A DNA stretch of 64,000 nucleotides from Agrypnia vestita. Its lineage: Eukaryota > Arthropoda > Insecta > Trichoptera > Phryganeidae. A program made the position numbers and the translations under genes. The notes under the pieces are model-generated. The model did no database searches and was not told where the DNA came from. It worked only from the letters and a program-made list of their open reading frames with translations. Below, in pieces: positions 43,991-53,605 of the stretch (position 1 is its first letter; each line of letters opens with the position of its first letter). Where the stretch lies: contig JADDOH010004244.1 in assembly GCA_016648135.1 (NCBI GenBank), positions 62,001-126,000 on the forward strand. The letters are read 5' to 3'.

Positions 43991-44639
43991 TTAGTCAAAT
44001 TATTAGAAAGTCAAAATGTCAGGATCGAAGATTAAAATTCTGCCAAATACGATTGCTATTTACTATTTTAAAATATGTTAAAAACTATTATTAATAATAT
44101 GGTAATAATTACTAGCAAATTGGTATCCGGCTGCTTTATACACTGAATTTTAAAATATATTTCAAGGCCAAACTAGTTAAATGTTATTTCTGTTTCTTAT
44201 TAAACATTTTAAATGCCAATGCGAGATAAATCGTCAAACGTTGCACAACATGCAAAGCTACCAGAGAAACATATTAATAGTGTGTATTAATTATCAATAA
44301 CAAAACAAATCTCTCCGGAAATCGCATCGCTGTTTCCCGAATTGGAAAGTTTCGGGATCATATCCCCATTGTAACCAAATATTTTTTTAGTACATAGATT
44401 TTTATGTATATTTTTCTATTCGATTCATACAATTTGTAATTTTTGTTAAAACTCCCTTTACTTCACAGAAAAATGGGTTAAAAAAAAAAAATTAAGCATA
44501 TTATCCTAGGTCAAGCTTTATAATATGCAATAAAGGAAGAAGAAGTGCAATAAAGGAAGAAAGATGGACATCTTAGAGATTTTAGAAATAAATAAAAATA
44601 AAATAAATAATAAAAATATAATTAACATCCAGATACCGC
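43991..44639. other. AT-rich stretch, nothing recognised
   Basis: A tandem of AATAAAGGAAGAAG occurs twice near 44530. I see nothing else. Confidence 0.45.
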
Positions 44640-44850
44640 CCATAACCTCCTCCTATCCATTCTAACCCCGCCCCCAACCCCCACCACCATTACACCCACC
44701 CAATCCCTATAAATTCTGTCTCGAATTATTTTTAATTTAGTTGTAAACGTGTTGTTATTGACAATGGGAGAAATCCCGAAAACGTTCTAACAATTCAAAA
44801 TAAATATAGTGGAATAAAACAGTGTTGTTTACCCTCATTTTTTAAAATAT
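44640..44850 (+). mobile_element. Probable PLE terminus
   Basis: 44758-44787 reads TTGACAATGGGAGAAATCCC then GAAAACG, parallel to the terminal motif of the 53121-56283 PLE. It is followed by AATAAATATAGTGGAATAAA. The upstream C-rich block (CCGCCCCCAACCCCCACC) is of unknown origin. Confidence 0.45.
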
Positions 44851-44906
44851 TAAAAATGAATCCACAAGGTTACAAACAAAAAACTTGAACATTTATTTAT
44901 AATATA

Positions 44907-45434
44907 TCTTTACCTATAAAACTCAATTTCTGTCTGTCTGTCTGTCTGTTATCTATACAAATCTACGCCGTTTGTCCGATTCAAATTTTACATACCTATG
45001 CTTTGGGACCCGGCAGGTAACATAGGCAACTTTTTCCCCTATTCTCATACCCCTTCCCCTCCCCCTGACATATTTTCGATGCAAATCTGTACCGTTCGAC
45101 CGAATGGACTCAAAATTTTGAAACTTATTCTTTAGGACTCGGCGGGTAACACGGCGATATTTCCCCCTATTATTTTACCCTTTCCCCTCCCCCGACATAT
45201 TTTCAATGCAAATCTGTACCGTTTGCCCGATCGGACTCAAATTTTGGAAACTTATTATTTAGGACTCGGCAGGTAACATAGGCTGTATTTCCTCCCTCCC
45301 CTTTTACCTTTTCTCCTCGCTCTGATATATTTTCGATGCAAATCTATACCGTTCGAATCAAACCGTTGTTTCCCCCCACAAATTTATTTTCAACTTAATC
45401 CTTAACCCGTGCAACGCCGGGTATGAACAGCTAG
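44907..45434 (+). mobile_element. Non-autonomous Helitron, copy 4 of the tandem-repeat family
   Basis: Starts with TC after A (TCTTTACCTATAAAACTC), has about three internal 125-bp units, the hairpin CCCGTGCAACGCCGGG and the CTAG end followed by T. Structurally one of the best-preserved copies. Confidence 0.85.
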
Positions 45435-45853
45435 TCAGAAATACAAATCGAAAAGATTCTTAAACATAGACATCATCTTAGAACGGGGTAACTCCTTGTA
45501 TTAAAGTAGTAGAGTACTTGTACCTGAGCAGTAAATCATCCGCGCAGTATTCAATGATTATATTTAAACATAATAATTCTGAACTAACTATATTAATAAA
45601 TGATTAATACGGTGATTTCCTCGTTGCGGAACAGCCTGATTTTATAATTATTTTAATAATAATGATTCATAAACCTCTATGAGATAACATCGCGCTTCTG
45701 ACGTTTGGTAAATTATATTTCGCGCCTCCATCCATCAAAATTAATTGCTAGGCTTTGGTAGTTCATTAAAGAATAACGACTTTACAAAGAACTTTGTTAC
45801 AGTTAACCAACTAATATTAAATAGAAGTTAGAAACGGTCAAAATATTATATTT
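45435..45853. other. AT-rich stretch, nothing recognised
   Basis: No supported gene. Confidence 0.5.
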
Positions 45854-45937
45854 TTAAAAAACCACACCGAATTTCTCGAGTGCACACTTTACAACATCAA
45901 ATACCATTAATTTTTGTCTAAGTACGCAATGGAATTC
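45854..45937. repeat. 84-bp direct repeat, left copy
   Basis: Identical by eye to 46321-46404 and immediately flanks the LINE fragment at 45938-46320. It contains CCACACCGAATTTCTCGAG and ends GCAATGGAATTC. Confidence 0.9.
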
Positions 45938-46320
45938 AAGAAATACATAAAACAAATAGAATATACATAATTAAAACAAAAAATAGTTAGAATTATAAAA
46001 AATAACGATACTCCGAAATACTTAGTATACTTGAGTCACTAATATTTATCTTATGATGATTGTATTTCTCTACACTGTTCCATTATTAAATTATACATTA
46101 ATTAATAATGCTCTTATGTATCATACTTCTGTCCCCAAACAGAATTATTTTCGCTGGGGACAGTTAAATATGTATAAAAAAAATAATATTCAATGTAAAA
46201 TGTGTGTAATATTTTTATTTTCAGTAAAGAAATTTCAATATATAAAAAAAAAAAATTTTGCATGTTTTTACTTTTAAAACTGAACGCTATGTCGTTGTAG
46301 GGGTCCCTCATTATGTATAT
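45938..46320 (+). mobile_element. LINE 3' fragment copied from the 42.4-43.2 kb family
   Basis: About 97 percent identical to 42791-43170, starting AAGAAATACATAAAACAAAT and ending CCCTCATTATGTATAT. Only the last codons and the 3' UTR are present. An open frame at 46053-46277 lies in the UTR and is not a gene. Confidence 0.85.
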
Positions 46321-46404
46321 TTAAAAAACCACACCGAATTTCTCGAGTGCACACTTTACAACATCAAATACCATTAATTTTTGTCTAAGTACGCAATGGA
46401 ATTC
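46321..46404. repeat. 84-bp direct repeat, right copy
   Basis: Right partner of 45854-45937. Sequence beyond it (CGGCACTAACGC) is unique. Confidence 0.9.
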
Positions 46405-46534
46405 CGGCACTAACGCTGATGTACAGTGTTTAAACCCGGATTGGCAGAAGACGAACCTAATTTGACTGAATGCAGCAGGAATGAAGTTGTGTGTGTATGC
46501 GGTAGCTTAGGCTCACGTGTGGCAGATCCATTTA

Positions 46535-46812
46535 TAAAAAATGTATAAATCGAAATGAGAGAAAAAAATGAAAAGCTCATGTAAGCGTAGTGAATCGAGG
46601 TGAAAAAGGATCGCTTGGGTGATTTGGACGTGTTAAGCGAATTAATGAGGAAAGCCTCAGATGTGTTGGCACGATCAGGTTAACCAGGTACTGTTAGGAG
46701 CCTCAACAATCGTTGAGCTTACATCCGAAGATGAGTCTAGATGATGCGAGGATTGGTGTCAGGACAGAAGAGTATGGCGCGCATCCTCTCTGCCTATCTC
46801 CTCTCTGATAGT
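46535..46812 (+). pseudogene. Broken LINE fragment, family of 9545-9935
   Basis: It shares the blocks AAAAAGGATCGCTTGGGTGA, GGTTAACCAGGTACTG, GAGCCTCAACAATCG, AGAGTATGGCGCGCATCC and TCTCTGCCTA in the same order. No frame survives. Confidence 0.6.
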
Positions 46813-46839
46813 AAGATATATATATATATATATATATAC

Positions 46840-47040
46840 ATATAACACCCTGACGATGAAAAGGTATTTCTGAAACATGTAGGTGTAATTAATCAAATAA
46901 CATAAGTAGATTTATACAAATAATACAATCAATATTTTGAAAAATGTCAATCTACAATGTTGCTGAATCAATTGAAAAAATAATAAATAATGTTACCACA
47001 AAGCTGTTGTTTTACAGTTATTGAAGAATATTAATATATT
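46840..47040 (+). mobile_element. PLE terminus with hammerhead-like motif
   Basis: 46850-46881 reads CTGACGA, a short imperfect stem, GAAA and ACATGTA. This is CUGANGA, stem II, GAAA and minimal stem III. It follows a TA microsatellite (46817-46838) directly and is the same terminus family as 43725-43990. Confidence 0.6.
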
Positions 47041-47259
47041 TCAAATAATTTATTTGTTATTAACCACTTTGATTAATTTGACGTCAACCGGTTATGTTAA
47101 CATTATATCTCTGTTAAAATAGACGTGTACCAACTGATAATAATTTATTTCGTAGAATGTTAGTTTCTTCAATTAGATAAATGATTATATGTAAGCAATC
47201 GATATTAGGAAGTAAAACATGGCGTGGAAAAATGATTTTCCCCCAGGGTAGAATAATCG

Positions 47260-47390
47260 GAGGAGCCTGTCCACTCCACGAATAGACTGGCTATCAATAT
47301 TATATGACAGTTCCAGTGGCGCAGCTACCGCCTGGCCAGTCATCCGGGGCATGGACCCCAAGTTCAAAAAAGTGGGGTCCATAGTTTTTT
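47260..47390. mobile_element. Probable DNA transposon end (CAGTGGCGCAGCTACC)
   Basis: CCAGTGGCGCAGCTACCG followed by GGGGCATGGACCCC resembles the widespread CAGTGGCGTAGC terminus of animal DNA transposons. The partner end is not seen. Confidence 0.35.
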
Positions 47391-47949
47391 TTTATGACAC
47401 CTGGTGAACCTCTAACGGCCTAATTAAAATTGCCACTTTCTCTAATCTTCCTTAAAATTTAAAATAGTTTCACTTTTCTTCACTAAGAACTACAAACAGT
47501 TCTTTTCTTCATAATCCTCGAGTTGGAAAATAAAAAATTTGAACTAAAGCGTACTTATTCGCACCCTAATTGAATTTAAATTTTAAATTTAAATTAGAAA
47601 TATAATACAGATCAATCACAGTTTTGACCGTCTAAAGAATATAGCAAAATTTGAAAAAAAAAACCTTAAAAATATGTGAATTATACCTACATACATACTA
47701 ACAAAAATTGAACATTATTTTGGTTGCAACAATGTATGGTAATATGCTGGGACAGATAGTGAAATATTGGTGGGACTTTATTACGCACGGACTTAGGTAT
47801 GCATCGTTGTAAGTATTTTATTATTCGAATTTCGCTTGCTCAGAATCCAATTTTCAACAATTATGCATCGTTTTAATATGGCGAGTATGGCGGAATATAA
47901 GCAATTTTCTAAATTTAATAAAACGATATGATGATCAGGGTATATAGTA
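47391..47949. other. AT-rich stretch, nothing recognised
   Basis: No supported gene. Confidence 0.5.
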
Positions 47950-48110
47950 TGGACGGGCCCTGAAGCTGGTGCGGATCAACCAATCAGAGGGCAAGAAAGC
48001 AGCGCCTGCCAAGAACTTGCCGGCACTGGATTTTACCTTGCGCCGTTTCCTCATTCCTTCTTCAGCCGTTCGATCGTTTACACGCGTTTAGCTTTGTAAC
48101 CTCCACTGAA
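47950..48110. repeat. GC-richer repeat related to 50590-50720
   Basis: Both loci contain GGGCCCT, then TTCCTTCATTCCTTCTT-like sequence, a GCCG or CCAC block and TTTAC..GCGTTTA. Possibly ends of a hAT-like MITE. Confidence 0.35.
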
Positions 48111-48302
48111 TTGTTACATTTTATTGTTATCGCATTCTGAAAATAGTTCAATTTAAATTAAATACTATGACTATCTAATCTTACCACCTTGTGTACCTTT
48201 CTTACTCGCTTGCTACGCGTTACACTGCTCTTACATACATCGTGACACAAATATTGAATACCGGAAAGATTGCATTGATAGTCGGACTTCTTCACTATTT
48301 TT

Positions 48303-48643
48303 ACTCCCTTTGCTCGTGGCGTCTGTCTGTTTCTTTGATGCAAAAACTTTGGATCGATTTTTAACCCTTTTCCCGTGATCCAATTGAGCTGAAACTTTGG
48401 AGCAGACTCGTGGCGACGATCAAAAATATCTATCAAATTTTCGTTAAAAAAAATAATAATTATAGTTAAAATGTTGGATTTTTCAAATTTTTAATGGTTT
48501 TTCATACAACTGAGTAAGACTGCGACGCGTCTGGTAGACACGGAAACTGATTACAGTATAATTTCGACATAAGCGTCGCCCGACCGAAGCCCAACGCGCA
48601 GATTAAGCACCAAACCAGTTTCCACTATTAAATGAGAAAGGGT
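48303..48643 (-). mobile_element. Family A repeat, copy 7 (deletion subtype)
   Basis: Same organisation as copy 4: ACTCCCTTT end, core, then the GCGACGCGTCTGGTAGACACG joint, with about 100 bp of extra sequence before the AGAAAGGG end. Confidence 0.75.
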
Positions 48644-48759
48644 TTTACAACATTTAATAACAACCTCTACTAATTTTTCGTTTTTATTGATTATATTTAG
48701 TTATCAATCGTTCTACTAAATACCCGGGCATCATGAATCAATCGGCGTAATCGCTCGCA

Positions 48760-49120
48760 GGGTTTTCGAGCGCATACCGTCACGTGTTTAAATGTTTACC
48801 ACCGGCCGGGCGGTTCGCACGCCCCGTCGGCATGACAAGTTCATTACGGCCGGCGCCACACCGGCCGCCTTTTATGCGCGCCGGGTACCTCGGCCGCAGT
48901 CGGCCAGGGGACCAGGGGAGCAGCGGGTCTCCGCGGCGTCCGCAGGTGGCGGCACGCACGCGACGGTAGTGGCCGGCTCGTTCATTCATCCGGCTGCCCA
49001 TTCACGGCGGCGGGCCACGCCCCCGGGGACACTTTCGCACACGCGTGTGAATAAATTATGCTCGCCGAGTGAGCGACCTTCTCGCTTTTATGGCGCCCGC
49101 AGCTGCGGCAGGACAGTTGA
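48760..49120. other. CpG-rich island of about 350 bp
   Basis: Strongly GC- and CpG-rich (CCGGCCGGGCGG, GGCCGGCGCC, CGGCGGGCC) inside AT-rich DNA. Two TTTTATG motifs followed by GCGC or GGCGCC are present. Open frames on all strands arise from the composition and have no recognised domain. It could be a promoter or enhancer of an unseen gene, an exon, or recently inserted foreign DNA. Confidence 0.6.
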
Positions 49121-49599
49121 ATGAAAAATCACAACACGGGGGGTTTTCTTTCGCCGTATTTTTTGCCCGCGCTGAAAATCCGTGCGCGCCACGACTAATG
49201 CTTTCGTAATTGGAAAAATAAATAAATAAAGAGCGGTTAGTGTCTTGGCTGAATAAATAAATCTGTATGGGTTTGCGTCTTGGAGAATGGAAAATATCAA
49301 ATGTCGGTAATGCGGTATGTGTCGATATTACCGTATTTATCAAAATGTACACACTATTGTGCTATATAATTTTTAGTATAATAATTAAAATAAAAAAATA
49401 ATTGATACGGCAGTTACTTTGTGGTGCGACATGATTATTTTAATTTAGTTTAAATTAAAATAATGTACACACTACGCTGCGAGGCAGTTAACATGGTATG
49501 TCAGGCTAGGAATGTATATGAGTGTCTCTATCTATCTTCCATCGCATTTTGTGCACATAAATGAGACATTAATCAAAGTTTTGTCTTTTTATCCCAATA
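49121..49599. other. No gene recognised
   Basis: AT-rich flank of the CpG island. Confidence 0.45.
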
Positions 49600-49735
49600 A
49601 AAATAATTTAGTTGTCTATCTGTCTATCCGTAACTTCCGGCAACTTTTCATAAAAAGTATTTTCTTTTTCTTTCTTTAATTTTTTTTATTAATTAACAAA
49701 TACTTATTCTTTAGCTACAGCTAGTTTATACAATA
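49600..49735 (+). mobile_element. Helitron-like fragment, second family
   Basis: Plus-strand leader GTCTATCTGTCTATCCG, pyrimidine runs and end AGCTACAGCTAG-TTT match 23613-23890 and 35151-35310, with the terminal hairpin deleted. Confidence 0.45.
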
Positions 49736-50339
49736 AAACAATCGTTTGTATGTCGCAATCGCAGCGATGTTTGTCCTTTGCCAAATTGTAATTTTGACAC
49801 TGAGCCTCTATTTTTCCTGTTTTCAAATATTGTTTCAAATTGGTCAAATATCCTTTTTACATTATAACTCGGTGAAAACTCAAATTCAAAATTTCCACTA
49901 ATAAGTCTGAAATACTACTAAAGCGTAAACTGCAACACGACAGTCGCGTCGCAAATGTGACCAAATTTTTAGTGAGACAAAATATAATTGGCCTTCAATG
50001 CCACTACGGTGATTTGAGGTCTATCAGAGGAATATCAGAGATATATTCGCTCATTACTTTATTAACGACGGCCGTGTTCCATGGCAAGACACATAAATAT
50101 CGTTCTGTCAGTTTATTTTTGGTGAAAAATACCTACTTCTCTAAAATACTCTTTTTTTCCACCATTTCCAAATATCTCCACCAACTCCTGCCAAGCTTGG
50201 TTCTTGGCATATTTGAGTAATCCTCACACTATTACAGGTCTTTTCTCCCATATTACAGGTATTTTCTCCACTTTATCAATAAAAAATTCAGTGTCAAAGC
50301 GATCCATAACCATAGAAAAGAGAATATAATCCACGCGTG
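49736..50339. other. No gene recognised
   Basis: An 87-codon open frame (49957-50220) has no recognisable feature. Otherwise nothing. Confidence 0.45.
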
Positions 50340-50720
50340 CTCCTGTTATGACATGGAACTGTGCGGTGCCCGCAACGCGACTGAACGCTCTCGTAAGGCG
50401 CCATAGGATCGTGCGGGCGCCGTGCGGGTCTATTTTCTAGCGGTTGGGTTGCGGGCACCGCAGCGGTTGACTAACCGCACGGTTGTGTCTGAACGATCAC
50501 ATACAAACCTAGGTAAATGAGACCCGCACGGATCTCATGCGATTCTGAAACGGCACGGTTCCCGCTGTGTCTGAACAAGCGCTAACTCTGTAGTGTGAAC
50601 GGGCCCTACGGCGTTGCAGCGCAATCAATCTCAGGCCTTAAGAATATTAATTCCTTCATTCCTTCTTTGGCCACAGAACCGCTCACATGCGTTTACCTAT
50701 GTGACCACAACTAACTTGTA
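50340..50720. mobile_element. GC-rich MITE-like region, possibly hAT type
   Basis: GCGGTGCCCGCAAC and its exact complement GTTGCGGGCACCGC lie about 80 bp apart. GTGTCTGAACGATC and GTGTCTGAACAAGC are direct repeats, and GTGTGAACGGGCCCTA occurs near the end. The edges are unclear. Confidence 0.45.
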
Positions 50721-51409
50721 ACTAAAGATGTAAGGTTTATATTACGGTCTTTTGACATATTTAAGTACCTTGAAATAAAACAGATAGACTCATATATCAG
50801 ACACATCTTCGAATCATCCGAAAACAAACCATAATAAACAAACCGTGACTAGGTACATATTCTTACTCGGACTTTTACCTCGTGCTATATTGGTGATCAC
50901 CATCGTCTATTCTAACTCTGTCAAACCACTATCAGCTGACCGGCAGCCACCTTGTTTACTGAAGACCACTTAGGAATTTAAAAAATGCCAAATCGGGTGG
51001 AAAAAGTGTAGGGACGATATGGGAGCTATTGTTCATAAAACGGCCTTGGATGTGTGGTGGGTCATGGGACGCGAACCAATTCATGTTCCGCGATTTTTCA
51101 CGGGTGTTCGGCTGGTTGTTTCATAATTAAAATAATAATGTGATTATTGTCACATATACATAATATTTATTTATAAAGCTCCTTCAGTGTACTTTGGGCA
51201 CCGTCAGATCTGTCAAATACGATTATTTTTTTGTAAATCGTCGAAACTCAGCTACGATACGAAAGAACAAAGTTAAAATATTTGTTTTACTATTATAAAG
51301 ACCTTTGACAATGAAAAGTCCTTTTGTATGAACTATTTTCGTTCTATCAACTGCGTTGCAGTTAGAATCACTTTCACATCTAATTTGTCTATTATTCACT
51401 CTAGTCTCT
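50721..51409. other. No gene recognised
   Basis: No supported gene or repeat. Confidence 0.5.
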
Positions 51410-51701
51410 ATTTAAGGAGCCAAACGTCACAAAATTTATAAAACTGGGAAGACTTCGGTGGCTGGGTCGTGTGGAGAGAATGTCCGAGCATCAAGCACCA
51501 AAGTCCCTGCTGAACTCAAGGCCAATAGGGCGAAGGAGCTTAGGAAGTCCAAAATTAAGATGGAGTGACAACGTCCTCAAAGATATCTCTGCCTTAGAAA
51601 CTGGAGAGAGCTGCCACTAGACCGAGATGAGTGGAGGAAAATTATTGAGGAGGCTAAGACCCACCAAGGGTTGTAGTGCCAAGAATGATGATGATGATGA
51701 T
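51410..51701 (+). pseudogene. RTE-clade LINE 3' fragment
   Basis: The plus strand encodes LRWLGRVERMSEHQAPKSLL, then RPIGRRSLGSPKLRWSDNV, typical of the end of RTE polymerases (LRW.GH..RM, GRR..GRP..RW.D). It then goes out of frame around 51590, ending CCAAGAATGATGATGATGA, a classic RTE tail. Confidence 0.8.
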
Positions 51702-52370
51702 TCACTCTAGTCTTATCGCAAAATGATTTTTCACTCAAATTCAATTGTATTTACGATAAGATTAACATATTAATGCTTGATAGTTGTTAGTGATCCCAAT
51801 AGATAGTACTTGTGTGTAATTATAATTGCAAAATATAATTGATATTATAAAAGTTATATTATAAATACACCCGTTTTACGAGACATGAAATTACCGCACA
51901 ATTATTAAGCAGTTATTCGAATTATAAAGACATGTTTTGTCATAATCGTAGAATAACGACGCATGTGATTTTTCTCAAACAGGAGAGCAGTTTGAAGTTT
52001 TATTTACATAAAGACACTTTATGTCATAGCTCGATAACTACAAAAGATTTTCCTTTGAAACTTGGGTTGGTTATTTAAAGTTGATACCTTTCAAACCTCA
52101 AATATAGTCAGCGCAGTACAACGACGCTTTTACACATGCTGCATTGTTCTACGATCGCAAATCAGAACCGCCGTCTTACCGACTTCGTACATTTTATAAA
52201 TAAATGAGAAAAAATACACTTTTTATATACCATTAGATGGCTTCATTTTTCACTTTTTAACTATCCAAAAAATTCGATATGGAATTTTGCACATCCGTCA
52301 TTGTTCTGCGATCATGACGATTTATATATGTTAGGTATTTATTTCGCTAAACCGTACAATTTATTAAATT
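51702..52370. other. AT-rich stretch, nothing recognised
   Basis: No supported gene. Confidence 0.5.
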
Positions 52371-52374
52371 AATT

Positions 52375-52665
52375 TTCTTGGTATCAAAGCAAGAAGCGGA
52401 GTTCCCAAGCTCCCCGCTCAAATACTACGAGCGAGCCACGTGGCTAACACGCGGCGGGTATAAAAATAATCCAACCGCCCTGCTTCCCACGTGGTCACAA
52501 TCCGTGCGAAGGTCACGCCTCGGGAGCGGAAGGAGCGTCAGCTGTGACAGCCTCGGGCGATCAGCTGATGGGGTTAACCCACCCCAACCCACGACCTTCG
52601 AAACCCACTCAACCCCGGCGGAAAAATCTTACAACCAAATTGAAATGTAACAACCAAATTGAAAT
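52375..52665. other. GC-richer block ending in a short tandem repeat
   Basis: About 250 bp of GC-rich sequence with a TATAAAAATA box at 52461, followed by two AACCAAATTGAAATGTAAC units (52631-52669). It looks like part of a transposon but I cannot assign it. Confidence 0.4.
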
Positions 52666-53064
52666 GTAACAACCACAATTTCGATTAAAATAATATTATT
52701 TAATCTTAATTATAAAGCCGAAAGCTTATTTGTCTAAATCAGGAAAAACTCGAATGATGGACATCGTGAGTCGTGAATCTTACACGTGTCATTCCGTCTA
52801 CAATTTCCAGGCTGACGGTACTGTTTTCAGCTTGCAACATTCATTTTTAAGTCATCAGGATCAAAGTAACTGATATTCAAGTCTGGCACTTTGACGTATA
52901 ACGTGACCAAAAAATTTAAAATTGAGAATTTTTTGTTCACCGTCATAAATAGAACTTGCTTTAGTCGGATTTCTTGCAGTGTTGAGGTAATGGTGTCTCG
53001 TTCTCTCTCTGTAAACGGGATACATACACAAGATACATAATCATTCTCCTGCAATCAATTTGAA
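52666..53064. other. No gene recognised
   Basis: No supported feature before the TA repeat that borders the PLE. Confidence 0.45.
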
Positions 53065-53088
53065 ATATATATATATATATATATATAT
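53065..53088. repeat. (TA)n at the left border of the PLE
   Basis: About 12 TA units. A matching TA tract borders the right end at 56283-56304. Confidence 0.95.
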
Positions 53089-53120
53089 GTTTTGCTTGAG
53101 GTTTCCGCGGGCGTTATTGT

Positions 53121-53605
53121 ATGTAACAAAAGGAACTTCTGGACTCCCTCGCGTTTTCTGTAAATGGTCTCCGTGAGAAGACCAAGGCCGACGTTTCGAC
53201 ACGGTATCACGTGCCATTGTCAAGGCTAAAAGGCCTCAAAAGTTGCGGACTAGCCGTACTTGTTCGCGGGTGACATGAAAGTCTCCCACCAATAAGGCTG
53301 TCGTACTTCGAGTTCAGTTCAGTGTAACTAAATCGTCGCCATGTTTCATGTGTCAGTTGCGAGCGAAACTAACGCCATCTCTGATTCGAATTATGAAGTT
53401 CAATTTATTTGCCCTCAAATTGTGCTGTACTGGCGCCCTCTGTGGTATCGAAACTCGCTTGACTATTTTCTACAACTTTTTTCTTTTAATCTCTGCGATC
53501 TTCGTAATTTATCGGCAGGTATAGGTGCTGAGTCATGCAAAGTACTTTGTCTACTTGTGCTGGGTGATTCATGTATTACCGGTTGGATAGCTAGAGATTT
53601 TGAAG
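53121..53605 (-). repeat. Left inverted arm (pLTR) of the PLE
   Basis: Reverse complement of 55799-56283. It contains the last 46 codons of the endonuclease frame in antisense and the terminal motif GGCCGACGTTTCGACACGG (53187-53223). Confidence 0.93.

Noticed and set aside
46053..46277. 74-codon open frame (and its near copy at 42.9 kb)
   Set aside because: It lies in a LINE 3' UTR, and the frame is not preserved between copies.
48784..49124. Several long open frames in the CpG-rich island on both strands
   Set aside because: High GC content removes stop codons in all frames. The products are Arg/Ala/Pro/Gly-rich without any motif.
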